A stretch of 8,668 bases of DNA, taken from positions 1-8,668 of the forward strand of contig NZ_CALJRY010000254.1 in assembly GCF_937976295.1 (NCBI RefSeq). The letters are read 5' to 3'. A program made the position numbers and the translations under genes. Every line of letters begins with the position of its first letter. The first letter of the stretch is position 1. Shown piece after piece: positions 1 through 5,911 of the stretch. The notes below the pieces were generated by a model. That model was not told the origin of the DNA and did no database searches. It was given only the letters and a program-made list of their open reading frames with translations. The DNA is from an uncultured Rothia sp. (GTDB lineage Bacteria > Actinomycetota > Actinomycetes > Actinomycetales > Micrococcaceae).

Positions 1-798
1 ATTTGCGAGGGAATATCCGCAATCATTGCGCCCCCTACAGCAGGATTTATTGTTCTTGTTGCGGGCTCAACGGTTGGTCTTATCGTCCCGGTGCTCCTTT
101 TCGGAGCGGCAACTATTTCATACGCAACGTTGCCATCCGTAGAGATGGAAACTAAAACTGAGCAACGCGAAACCACACAACATGGGTTTATTCATCGGAT
201 GTTTGACGGTATCCAATACATGTTTTCCGGCGCCCCGCAGAGACTTATCCTTGTCTACACGTTCTTCTTGGCGGCAGCTACAGCATCGTATTCACTCATC
301 ATTATTTACCGTCTGTACGAGGAACTCACTTTTGAAGCCTCAGTGGTAGGCATGATCATGGCCTGCAGCGGTATCGGCGGTATCGTCGCGGCGCTCATCA
401 TTGATCGTTTCCTCTCTTTTGAGAACACGCGAGGAATGCTACTGGTCGCCAACGTCGTATCCCTGCTCGGAATACCGCTCGTCACCGTCAGCAATAACCC
501 CGTAGTGCTCGGAGCCCTGCTCTTCATCCTGGACGTAGGATGGGCATCAGCTTTCATCTTCTCCAACAATCTGCGTGACTGCATTACACCGAATGAGCTG
601 CTGGGGCGTGCCAGCTCCCTTGATGGTGCCGTGTTTGGGTTAGGAACGCTGTACTCCATGGGTGCGGTAGCACTGATGCTTGACCATCTGGGCTCCTTCA
701 ACGCTGCGCTCGTCGTCAGTATCCCGGCTGTACTCTGCCTCATCTACACACTGGTCCACTATAAACAGTTCAAAGTGTTCAATATCGTTGAACAATAG
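1..798 (+). CDS. MFS transporter, C-terminal part (5' end outside window)
   Basis: This is a membrane exporter of the major facilitator superfamily, probably driven by the proton gradient; the substrate cannot be read from the sequence. The frame is open from base 1 to the TAG at 796-798, giving 265 residues and no start in the window. Hydrophobic segments lie at about residues 13-43, 82-103, 111-133, 145-163, 167-188, 208-226 and 233-253. A polar stretch at 47-80 fits the cytoplasmic loop between the two six-helix halves, so the last N-half helix or helices and all of helices 7-12 are present. The segment TPNELLGRASSL (about 196-207) resembles the conserved loop of the MFS_3 / macrolide-efflux-like group. 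Base use differs from the neighbours: bases 1-360 are about 48% G+C by hand count. It converges on fumC across a shared hairpin. The MFS call is firm; the drug or siderophore efflux subtype is a guess. Confidence 0.85.
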   Translation: MCEGISAIIAPPTAGFIVLVAGSTVGLIVPVLLFGAATISYATLPSVEMETKTEQRETTQHGFIHRMFDGIQYMFSGAPQRLILVYTFFLAAATASYSLIIIYRLYEELTFEASVVGMIMACSGIGGIVAALIIDRFLSFENTRGMLLVANVVSLLGIPLVTVSNNPVVLGALLFILDVGWASAFIFSNNLRDCITPNELLGRASSLDGAVFGLGTLYSMGAVALMLDHLGSFNAALVVSIPAVLCLIYTLVHYKQFKVFNIVEQ

Positions 799-846
799 TG
801 AGAACCTGCTACTAACTCAATGATGAGGCAGAGAACATAGACAGAA

Positions 847-883
847 GGAGGGGCGACCCGCCATCATGGCGAGTCGCCCCTCC
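847..883. terminator. Hairpin terminator between MFS gene and fumC
   Basis: Arms 847-857 and 873-883 (GGAGGGGCGAC / GTCGCCCCTCC) pair over 11 bp. An inner stem CGCC/GGCG (859-862 with 868-871) closes a 5-base loop. The single mismatch, C858 against A872, becomes a G-U wobble in RNA copied from the other strand, so the hairpin is more stable in the fumC transcript. Neither side has a clean T run; the fumC side continues TTCTGTCT. It lies 48 bases after the MFS stop and 47 after the fumC stop and probably serves both. Confidence 0.75.
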
Positions 884-930
884 CTCTATGCTTAAGCCGC
901 GAACCTCAGGCGAGGCTCAGGCGGGTGAGA

Positions 931-2337
931 TTAGAAGTTGCCCAGCATCTTGGTGACGTCCAGAGCCGCATCCAGCTGCTCCTCAGTCACTTCGCCGCGC
1001 TCCACGTAGCCCAGAGCCACAACTGCCTCACGGACAGTCACCTTGTGAGCCACCGAGTACTTAGCGATCTTCGCAGCAGCCTCGTAACCAATCAGCTTGT
1101 TCAGCGGGGTCACGGTCGACGGCGAAGCCTCAGCCAGGAAGCGGCAACGGTCAACGTTAGCGGTCAGACCGTCAATCATCTTCTCAGCCGAAACGCGAGA
1201 AACATTAGCGAGCAGGCGGATCGACTGCAGCAGGTTAGCAGCCATCACCGGGATACCCACGTTCAGCTCAAACGCGCCGTTGGTGGACGACAGAGCAATG
1301 GTCGCGTCGTTACCGATAACCTGAGCGGCAACCATGATGGTAGCCTCACAAATCACGGGGTTGACCTTACCGGGCATAATCGAGGAGCCGGGCTGCAGGT
1401 CGGGGATGTGCAGCTCGCCCAGGCCGGTGTTCGGGCCCGAACCCATCCAGCGGATGTCGTTGCTGATCTTCATCAGGCCGTACGCCAGGGTGCGCAGCTG
1501 GCCGGAAACCTCAATCAGGCCGTCACGGTTAGCCTGAGCCTCGAAGTGGTTACGAGCCTCAGTCAGGGGCAGGCCGGTCTCCTCAGCGAGAAGCTCAATC
1601 ACGCGAGCGGAGAAGCCGTCCGGGGTGTTGATGCCGGTACCCACAGCGGTGCCGCCCAGGGGAACCTCAGCCACGCGCGGCAGGGAAGCGTTCACACGCT
1701 CAATGCCGTAACGCACGGTTGCGGCGTAGCCGGAGAACTCCTGGCCCAGGGTAATGGGGGTTGCGTCCATCAGGTGGGTACGACCGGACTTCACAACGTC
1801 CTTGAACTCTGCAGACTTGCGCTCCAGGGACTCAGCGAGCACCTCGAGAGCGGGAATCAGGTCCTTCACCAGAGCCTCGGTCACAGCAACGTGCACGGAG
1901 GTGGGGAAGACGTCGTTGGAGGACTGGGAAGCGTTCACGTGGTCGTTGGGGTGAACCTCAATGCCCTTGGACTCCAGGGAACGGGTTGCCAGAGTTGCCA
2001 GAACCTCGTTCGCGTTCATGTTCGAGGAGGTACCGGAACCGGTCTGGAAGACGTCAATGGGGAAGTGGGCGTCGTACTTACCGGTTGCTACCAGATCCGC
2101 TGCGTCGCGGATAGCCTGGGCGCGCTCAGCGTCGAGCACCTTGAGTTCCTCATTGGCGGTCGCGGCTGCCTTCTTCACGAGGGCAAGCGCACGAATATGG
2201 GCGGATTCGAGGGTCTGACCCGAAATCGGGAAGTTCTCGACTGCGCGCTGGGTCTGTGCACGGTAAAGTGCATCAGCCGGAACGCGAACTTCGCCCATGG
2301 TGTCATGTTCAATGCGGTATTCAATGTTTTCAGCCAT
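931..2337 (-). CDS. fumC: Class II fumarate hydratase (fumarase C)
   Basis: This cytosolic TCA-cycle enzyme reversibly hydrates fumarate to L-malate; the family is a homotetramer that needs no iron-sulfur cluster. The product is 468 residues, the usual class II length. The fumarase/aspartase signature GSSIMPGKVNP is at 317-327 and carries the mobile catalytic-loop serine. Other family marks are TGSGTSSNMNANEV (99-112), the SSND region (139-142) and the TH pair with the active-site histidine (187-188). The related argininosuccinate lyase and aspartase are less likely, because the N terminus (IEHDTMGEVRVPADALYRAQTQRA) and the substrate-site motifs read as fumarase. I chose ATG at 2337; a TTG at 2358 would add seven residues unlike the family. 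A TATGCT box ends six bases before the ATG, so the mRNA may be leaderless. A terminator upstream separates it from the carbonic anhydrase gene, so it is probably transcribed alone. Confidence 0.96.
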   Translation of the reverse strand: MAENIEYRIEHDTMGEVRVPADALYRAQTQRAVENFPISGQTLESAHIRALALVKKAAATANEELKVLDAERAQAIRDAADLVATGKYDAHFPIDVFQTGSGTSSNMNANEVLATLATRSLESKGIEVHPNDHVNASQSSNDVFPTSVHVAVTEALVKDLIPALEVLAESLERKSAEFKDVVKSGRTHLMDATPITLGQEFSGYAATVRYGIERVNASLPRVAEVPLGGTAVGTGINTPDGFSARVIELLAEETGLPLTEARNHFEAQANRDGLIEVSGQLRTLAYGLMKISNDIRWMGSGPNTGLGELHIPDLQPGSSIMPGKVNPVICEATIMVAAQVIGNDATIALSSTNGAFELNVGIPVMAANLLQSIRLLANVSRVSAEKMIDGLTANVDRCRFLAEASPSTVTPLNKLIGYEAAAKIAKYSVAHKVTVREAVVALGYVERGEVTEEQLDAALDVTKMLGNF

Positions 2338-2343
2338 ACCTCT

Positions 2344-2349
2344 AGCATA
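2344..2349 (-). promoter_or_regulatory. Candidate -10 box of fumC (leaderless arrangement)
   Basis: Read on the - strand the start region is TATGCT-AGAGGT-ATG. A TANNNT box six bases before the start codon is the usual actinobacterial layout for a transcript beginning at the A of ATG. The purine-rich AGAGGT abuts the ATG and is too close to act as a normal ribosome binding site. No convincing -35 lies 16-18 bases upstream. A perfect TTGACA (2384-2389 on the - strand) is 34 bases away and would need a second, weaker -10 (TAAGCC). Confidence 0.5.
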
Positions 2350-2436
2350 GGCGTTCAAAGTGGCTTACGTCGCCTCGAAAAGGTGTCAAAAGAGGAAAAA
2401 CGCTCATAAATTTTGCGGCGTGAGAAGGCGCGTAAA

Positions 2437-2481
2437 ACCCCCGCCCCGGCAGATGTGCGAACACGCTACCGTGGCGGGGGT
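2437..2481 (-). terminator. Rho-independent terminator of the carbonic anhydrase gene
   Basis: Arms 2437-2445 and 2473-2481 (ACCCCCGCC / GGCGGGGGT) pair over 9 bp. The enclosed 27 bases continue the structure with CGG/CCG (2447-2449 with 2469-2471) and GTG-CGAA-CAC (2455-2464). On the - strand the 3' arm runs into TTTT then ACG, a short U tract. It lies about 100 bases after the carbonic anhydrase stop and about 100 before the fumC start, so it should insulate fumC from read-through. Confidence 0.75.
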
Positions 2482-2579
2482 ATCCCATAGAAAAATCTGT
2501 TCTTAAGTGCGAGTATGTGGGTTCTCGCGTTAAGGCTCGTATCGAGTAGCTAAGAGGTAACGAGCGGAGAAGAGGAAAC

Positions 2580-3299
2580 CTAGTCCAGGTTCTCAGCCAC
2601 CACAACGCGCGGGGGAGTCTTCACGACCACCGGAAGCGCCTGGGTCGGCGGGTTCTGCGCGTCGTTCTTCTCCTCCGGCAGGGTCAGGTCCTGCGAACTG
2701 AACACCAGCTCCGCCTTACCCTCCTTCAGGTGGTAGAAGACACCAATCACGGCGACCTTACCCTCAACCACCGCATCCGAAATGATGTGGGACTGCTCGA
2801 TAATGCGGATAGCGGTCTGGCGGGTATGCTCACGCACCATGTCGTTGACGGTCGGGTTCTCCGGCAGCTTCGGAGACATTGCCGAAGGCAGGATGTGCTG
2901 CACTAGGTTACGGATGAAACCGTGCGGCATCTCACCAGACTCTAGAGCATTGCTAGCGGCAGTGACCGCACCGCAGGAGTCGTGGCCGAGAACCATCACG
3001 ATGGGGGTCTCAAACTCATCGACCGCGTACTCCAACGAACCGAGAGCCGCGTTCTCCAGCACGTGGCCGGCGGTACGCACCACAAACGCGTCGCCCAGAC
3101 CCAGATCAAAAATAATCTCCGCCGCCAGGCGAGAGTCACCGCAACCGAAAATTGAGGCAAACGGGAACTGACCCGCCGCCAGGTCGGTACGGCGAATCGT
3201 GTCCTGGTTGGGGTGCTCGTTGCTGCCCTCAATAAAACGACGGTTGCCGTCTCGAAGACGCTTCCACGCCTCTGCGGGGGTCGGTTGAATGCCAGCCAT
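2580..3299 (-). CDS. Beta-class carbonic anhydrase
   Basis: This zinc enzyme interconverts CO2 and bicarbonate in the cytosol and supplies bicarbonate to carboxylases. The 239-residue product carries both hallmarks of the beta class: CGDSR at 53-57 (zinc ligand Cys53 and the Asp55/Arg57 dyad) and GHDSCGAV at 105-112 (zinc ligands His106 and Cys109). The N-terminal AWKRLRDGNRRF (11-22) and the VVRTAGHV strand (73-80) are also typical. After about residue 203 there is a roughly 35-residue tail rich in Pro, Val and charged residues that looks disordered and lies beyond the catalytic domain. There is no signal peptide. The ATG at 3299 has a good Shine-Dalgarno, AAGGAG, six bases upstream. It is divergent from glpX across 419 bases and has its own terminator, so it is probably monocistronic. 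Possible consumers of its bicarbonate include PurK, encoded nearby but in a separate unit; that link is inference. Confidence 0.95.
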   Translation of the reverse strand: MAGIQPTPAEAWKRLRDGNRRFIEGSNEHPNQDTIRRTDLAAGQFPFASIFGCGDSRLAAEIIFDLGLGDAFVVRTAGHVLENAALGSLEYAVDEFETPIVMVLGHDSCGAVTAASNALESGEMPHGFIRNLVQHILPSAMSPKLPENPTVNDMVREHTRQTAIRIIEQSHIISDAVVEGKVAVIGVFYHLKEGKAELVFSSQDLTLPEEKNDAQNPPTQALPVVVKTPPRVVVAENLD

Positions 3300-3374
3300 G
3301 TGATGCTCCTTAGCGGACAGATACAGATAACGCGTGCCGCCAGAGGCAACGAATCTGCGAACGGGTATGCGGGG

Positions 3375-3397
3375 GCTTCAAGCGCTCGCGCTGAAGC
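3375..3397. repeat. Hairpin 1 upstream of carbonic anhydrase
   Basis: GCTTCA (3375-3380) pairs with TGAAGC (3392-3397). After one bulged A, GCG and CGC continue the stem around a CTCG loop. No T run follows on either strand, so it does not look like a terminator. It may be structure in the carbonic anhydrase 5' leader or a protein site. Confidence 0.45.
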
Positions 3398-3405
3398 TGA
3401 GTTTC

Positions 3406-3426
3406 TCGCCGGAAGCTTCCCGGCGA
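3406..3426. repeat. Hairpin 2 upstream of carbonic anhydrase
   Basis: TCGCCGG (3406-3412) pairs perfectly with CCGGCGA (3420-3426) around a 7-base loop. The centre, GGAAGCTTCC (3411-3420), is itself a perfect 10-base palindrome. It starts nine bases after the neighbouring hairpin. As above, no U tract supports termination; the role is unknown. Confidence 0.45.
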
Positions 3427-3650
3427 AAAGAACCTACCTCAAATATGCCTTAAAAATGCGAAAAATGGCTAGTATGGCGCGCCTTTACAACCCCAATCTT
3501 GGAGACCAAAGACACGGAAACAACGCAAAGAGAGATGCAGCCCTCACCAATTTGCCGCATCTGCTCACCTTAAAGTCAACACGCACGCAAACTCGTTCAG
3601 AACAAGAAAAACGAAGCGCCCGCGCGCTATCCTGAAAGGAGCACTACTGC

Positions 3651-3688
3651 GTCGGCGACTTCGTGCTGGAAAGAACCAGCCAGCCGAC
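3651..3688 (+). promoter_or_regulatory. Two-stem hairpin in the presumed glpX leader
   Basis: An outer stem GTCGGC/GCCGAC (3651-3656 with 3683-3688) encloses an inner stem GCTGG/CCAGC (3665-3669 with 3676-3680) with an AAAGAA loop. An 8-base internal strand on one side faces 2 bases on the other. It ends 30 bases before the glpX ATG and follows directly after an AAAGGAG sequence. I do not recognise it as a known riboswitch class. It is probably transcribed if the glpX promoter lies upstream of 3650. Confidence 0.4.
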
Positions 3689-3718
3689 AGTGTATTCAGA
3701 ATTCTCGAAGGTGAGTCT

Positions 3719-4726
3719 ATGACTACGAACAACAATCACGGCGATCGCAACCTCGCAATGGAACTGGTCCGCGCGACCGAAGCAGCAGCAATTGCTGCAG
3801 GCCCCTGGGTTGGCGCAGGCGAAAAGAACCTCGCAGATGGTGCAGCCGTAGATGCAATGCGCTACCGCCTCTCCACCGTCAGCTTCAACGGCACCGTTGT
3901 CATCGGTGAAGGCGAAAAGGACCAGGCCCCCATGCTGTACAACGGCGAGAACGTCGGCGACGGCTCCGGCCCCTCCCTCGACGTGGCTGTGGACCCCATC
4001 GACGGCACCCGCCTGACCGCACTCGGTATGGACAACGCCCTGTCCGTGATCGCTGTGGCAGACGGCGGCACCATGTTCGACCCCTCCGCAGTGTTCTACA
4101 TGGAGAAGCTGGTCACCGGCCCCGAAGCCGCCGAATTCGTGGACCTGCGCCTGCCCGTCAAGCAGAACCTGCACCTGGTCGCCAAGGCTAAGGGCAAGAA
4201 GATCAGCGAGCTGACCGTCTGCGTGCTGGACCGCCCCCGCCACGCCAAGCTGATCCAGGAAATCCGCGAGGCAGGTGCCCGTACCCGCATCATCCTCGAC
4301 GGTGACGTTGCAGGCGCTATCGCAGCCTGCCGCGAGAACACCGGCGTGGACCTGATGCTCGGCACCGGCGGCACCCCCGAAGGCGTTGTCGCAGCGTGCG
4401 CAATCAAGGCAACCGGCGGCATCATCCAGGGCCGCCTGGCACCGACCGACGAAGCAGAGCGTGAGAAGGCACTGGCAGCAGGCCACGACCTCGACCGCAT
4501 CCTGACCACCAACGACCTGGTCACCAGCGACAACTGCTTCTTCGCCGCAACCGGTGTTACCGACGGCAAGCTGTTGCGCGGTGTTCGCTACAGCAAGAAC
4601 GTTGTAACCACCCAGTCGCTGGTTATGCGTTCCTCCTCCGGTACCGTCCGTACCGTCGAAGCTGAGCACCGCCTCTCCCGCCTGCGCGAGATTCTCTCGC
4701 ACACCAAGAGCCCCGGCGAGCAGTAA
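3719..4726 (+). CDS. glpX: Class II fructose-1,6-bisphosphatase
   Basis: This cytosolic metal-dependent enzyme removes the 1-phosphate of fructose 1,6-bisphosphate, the committed step of gluconeogenesis; in most actinobacteria GlpX is the main enzyme for it. The 335 residues match the family length. Motifs seen are GEGEKD (63-68), the metal-binding DPIDGTR (92-98) of the lithium-sensitive phosphatase fold, and GTGGTPEGV (215-223), which contributes the active-site acidic residue and phosphate contacts. The ATG has an AAGGTGAG ribosome binding site (3708-3715). The gene is very G+C rich (46 of 60 bases at 3961-4020) and uses CTG, ACC, GGC and ATC heavily, which suggests strong expression. It stands alone, divergent from carbonic anhydrase and convergent with the femAB-like gene. 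The more distant SuhB/inositol monophosphatase relatives share only the DPIDGT motif, so confusion is unlikely. Confidence 0.96.
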   Translation: MTTNNNHGDRNLAMELVRATEAAAIAAGPWVGAGEKNLADGAAVDAMRYRLSTVSFNGTVVIGEGEKDQAPMLYNGENVGDGSGPSLDVAVDPIDGTRLTALGMDNALSVIAVADGGTMFDPSAVFYMEKLVTGPEAAEFVDLRLPVKQNLHLVAKAKGKKISELTVCVLDRPRHAKLIQEIREAGARTRIILDGDVAGAIAACRENTGVDLMLGTGGTPEGVVAACAIKATGGIIQGRLAPTDEAEREKALAAGHDLDRILTTNDLVTSDNCFFAATGVTDGKLLRGVRYSKNVVTTQSLVMRSSSGTVRTVEAEHRLSRLREILSHTKSPGEQ

Positions 4727-4746
4727 TCTTCGCCCCCGCAAGGGCT

Positions 4747-4769
4747 GAGGAGCCGCACTAAGGCTCCTC
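4747..4769. terminator. First hairpin after glpX
   Basis: GAGGAGCC (4747-4754) pairs perfectly with GGCTCCTC (4762-4769) around a 7-base loop, 20 bases after the glpX stop. No T run follows on the + strand (GAACATTG), so by itself it is a weak intrinsic terminator. It precedes a longer hairpin by 21 bases and probably works with it. Confidence 0.6.
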
Positions 4770-4790
4770 GAACATTGCGCATACATACAC

Positions 4791-4833
4791 AGGGAGCCGC
4801 CCCCACCGAAGAACTCGGTGAGGGCGGCTCCCT
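4791..4833. terminator. Strong bidirectional terminator between glpX and femAB-like gene
   Basis: Arms 4791-4802 and 4822-4833 (AGGGAGCCGCCC / GGGCGGCTCCCT) pair over 12 bp. After one mismatch (C4803/A4821), CACCGA/TCGGTG (4804-4809 with 4815-4820) adds six pairs around a 5-base loop. On the - strand the mismatch becomes a G-U wobble, as in the fumC hairpin. Downstream on the + strand comes CATGTATTTAGCTTTT, moderately T-rich. It sits between two convergent stops and should end both transcripts. Confidence 0.8.
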
Positions 4834-4890
4834 CATGTATTTAGCTTTTAGGCATCAGGACGCGCCCCGGCAGCGGTACGCCTGAACTCA

Positions 4891-5892
4891 CTAGCGAGAG
4901 CGGAAAGACTGAACCTTCGCCTTCGCCTTCGACACAGCATCACGAACCGCCGGACGAGCCTTGTACGCCAGCGTGTAGGCGCGGTAGCCCAGCGAGGACA
5001 CCGGAACATCCCAGGTGCCCGGGTACTCCACCGACTCGCCGCCGAAGGACTTCTTGAACTTCGTGAAACCAGCCCACTCGTGATCCGGCTGATCCTCCGG
5101 CGCAATGCCGAAGAGGTCAACGTACTTCAGACCCTTACGCTTAGCGTCCAGGATGAAGTTCGTCACCACCGGAATACCCGCGGACAGGCGACGATGCTCA
5201 AAAGAAGCCGCCGCATGCGCGTAGGTACGGGTGTCGTCCGAATCGTACACAAACGCCGCCGCAATCGGGGTGCTCTCACCGTTCTCATCGGTCAGCTTCG
5301 CAATGTACAGGGACGCCGCACCAGCGGGCATCAGCACGCGAGCAACCTGCATCAGGTAATCATCCTGCTGACGGTTAAAACCGTTACGCTCCGCGGTCTC
5401 ATCCAAGAACGCGAACAGAATCGACAAATCCTCAGGATTCGTCGACACCTCAATGGTCACGCCCTTCTTATGGATGTTGCGGTGCAGGTTGCGGTTATTG
5501 GACTTCATGCCCTTGAGGATCTCGTCCTCAGAGCCTGAAAGGTCAATAATCTGAGTGTGCGAAGGCTGAACCTGGCGAGGAGCCAAAACCGCACCGCGAC
5601 GAGCCAAGAAAGCAGCCGCATCCTGATCGCCCCAAATAGCGGATTCAGTAGGCTCAATGCGCACAAACAGGCAACGATGCTTCGCAGCTTCTTCCTTCAA
5701 CGACGCGAGAGCCTCATCAAAAGCCACAGCACTGGAAGCAACCGGTCCGTACGGGCTGTACAGGTAGCGGCCGGTAGCGCCGCCCTCAACGGTCGCAAGG
5801 TACGACCAGCCGTTACCGCTCTTACGGATTACGGTGTGACCATTAGATTCCTGAAAACGTGCCCAAATGTCGGACTGAAGAATATTGCTCAT
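4891..5892 (-). CDS. FemAB-family peptidoglycan bridge aminoacyltransferase
   Basis: FemX/FemA/FemB/MurM-type enzymes use aminoacyl-tRNA to add Gly, Ala or Ser to the lysine side chain of lipid II (or a bridge intermediate) on the cytoplasmic face of the membrane. The product is 333 residues with no signal peptide or membrane helix. The N-terminal half (SDIWARFQESNG at 7-18; YLYSPYGPV at 43-51) and the C-terminal half (YIAKL at 196-200, FVYD at 214-217, and FKKSFGGESVEYPGTWDVPV at 279-298) match the two GNAT-like domains, and the last segment is a family hallmark. SNNRNLHRNIHKKG (131-144) is the usual basic helix. The staphylococcal coiled-coil insert is absent, as in other short members. Rothia-type peptidoglycan has Lys cross-linked through alanine, so alanyl transfer is a reasonable guess. 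The gene starts 19 bases after the purE stop. No Shine-Dalgarno at workable spacing is present, but TACACT ends six bases before the ATG, so it may have its own leaderless promoter besides read-through from purE. Confidence 0.87.
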   Translation of the reverse strand: MSNILQSDIWARFQESNGHTVIRKSGNGWSYLATVEGGATGRYLYSPYGPVASSAVAFDEALASLKEEAAKHRCLFVRIEPTESAIWGDQDAAAFLARRGAVLAPRQVQPSHTQIIDLSGSEDEILKGMKSNNRNLHRNIHKKGVTIEVSTNPEDLSILFAFLDETAERNGFNRQQDDYLMQVARVLMPAGAASLYIAKLTDENGESTPIAAAFVYDSDDTRTYAHAAASFEHRRLSAGIPVVTNFILDAKRKGLKYVDLFGIAPEDQPDHEWAGFTKFKKSFGGESVEYPGTWDVPVSSLGYRAYTLAYKARPAVRDAVSKAKAKVQSFRSR

Positions 5893-5898
5893 CCTTCT

Positions 5899-5904
5899 AG
5901 TGTA
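5899..5904 (-). promoter_or_regulatory. Candidate -10 box of the femAB-like gene (leaderless arrangement)
   Basis: The - strand reads TACACT-AGAAGG-ATG, with the box ending exactly six bases before the start codon, the same geometry as fumC. AGAAGG touches the ATG and cannot act at normal spacing. No good -35 is evident; GCTTAC sits 16 bases upstream, inside the purE stop region. Confidence 0.5.
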
Positions 5905-5911
5905 TCCGAGC

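Larger units (their letters stand above)
3300..3718. other. Divergent intergenic region between carbonic anhydrase and glpX
   Basis: These 419 bases hold no gene I can support. On the carbonic anhydrase side, positions 3306-3311 give its Shine-Dalgarno (AAGGAG on the - strand) and two adjacent hairpins lie at 3375-3397 and 3406-3426. The middle, about 3430-3600, is A-rich on the + strand and should hold the divergent promoters. I found no pair of -35 and -10 boxes with proper spacing; TAGTAT (+) and TATCCT (3628-3633, +) are only weak -10 candidates. On the glpX side there is an unused Shine-Dalgarno-like AAAGGAG (3635-3641), a two-stem hairpin (3651-3688) and the glpX ribosome binding site (3708-3715). 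Confidence 0.6.

Noticed and set aside
900..930. Short direct repeat CTCAGGCG twice just after the fumC stop
   Set aside because: It is only 8 bases, twice, in G+C-rich DNA next to a terminator; chance explains it.
925..2409. A 494-codon open frame on the + strand opposite fumC
   Set aside because: It lies fully antisense to a gene with clear motifs, has low-complexity Gly/His/Gln/Val-rich content and no recognisable domain; codon bias of fumC on the other strand explains it.
2342..2605. An 87-codon - strand frame across the carbonic anhydrase/fumC gap
   Set aside because: It starts inside the carbonic anhydrase gene in another frame, runs through a clear terminator hairpin, and has no ribosome binding site or recognisable sequence.
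3213..3635. A 140-codon + strand frame over the carbonic anhydrase start and intergenic region
   Set aside because: It overlaps the carbonic anhydrase N terminus antisense, has no ribosome binding site that I could see, and its composition is not protein-like.
3644..4786. A 380-codon open frame on the - strand opposite glpX
   Set aside because: Its Cys/Gly/His/Val-rich content is typical of an antisense shadow; the glpX motifs on the + strand are decisive.
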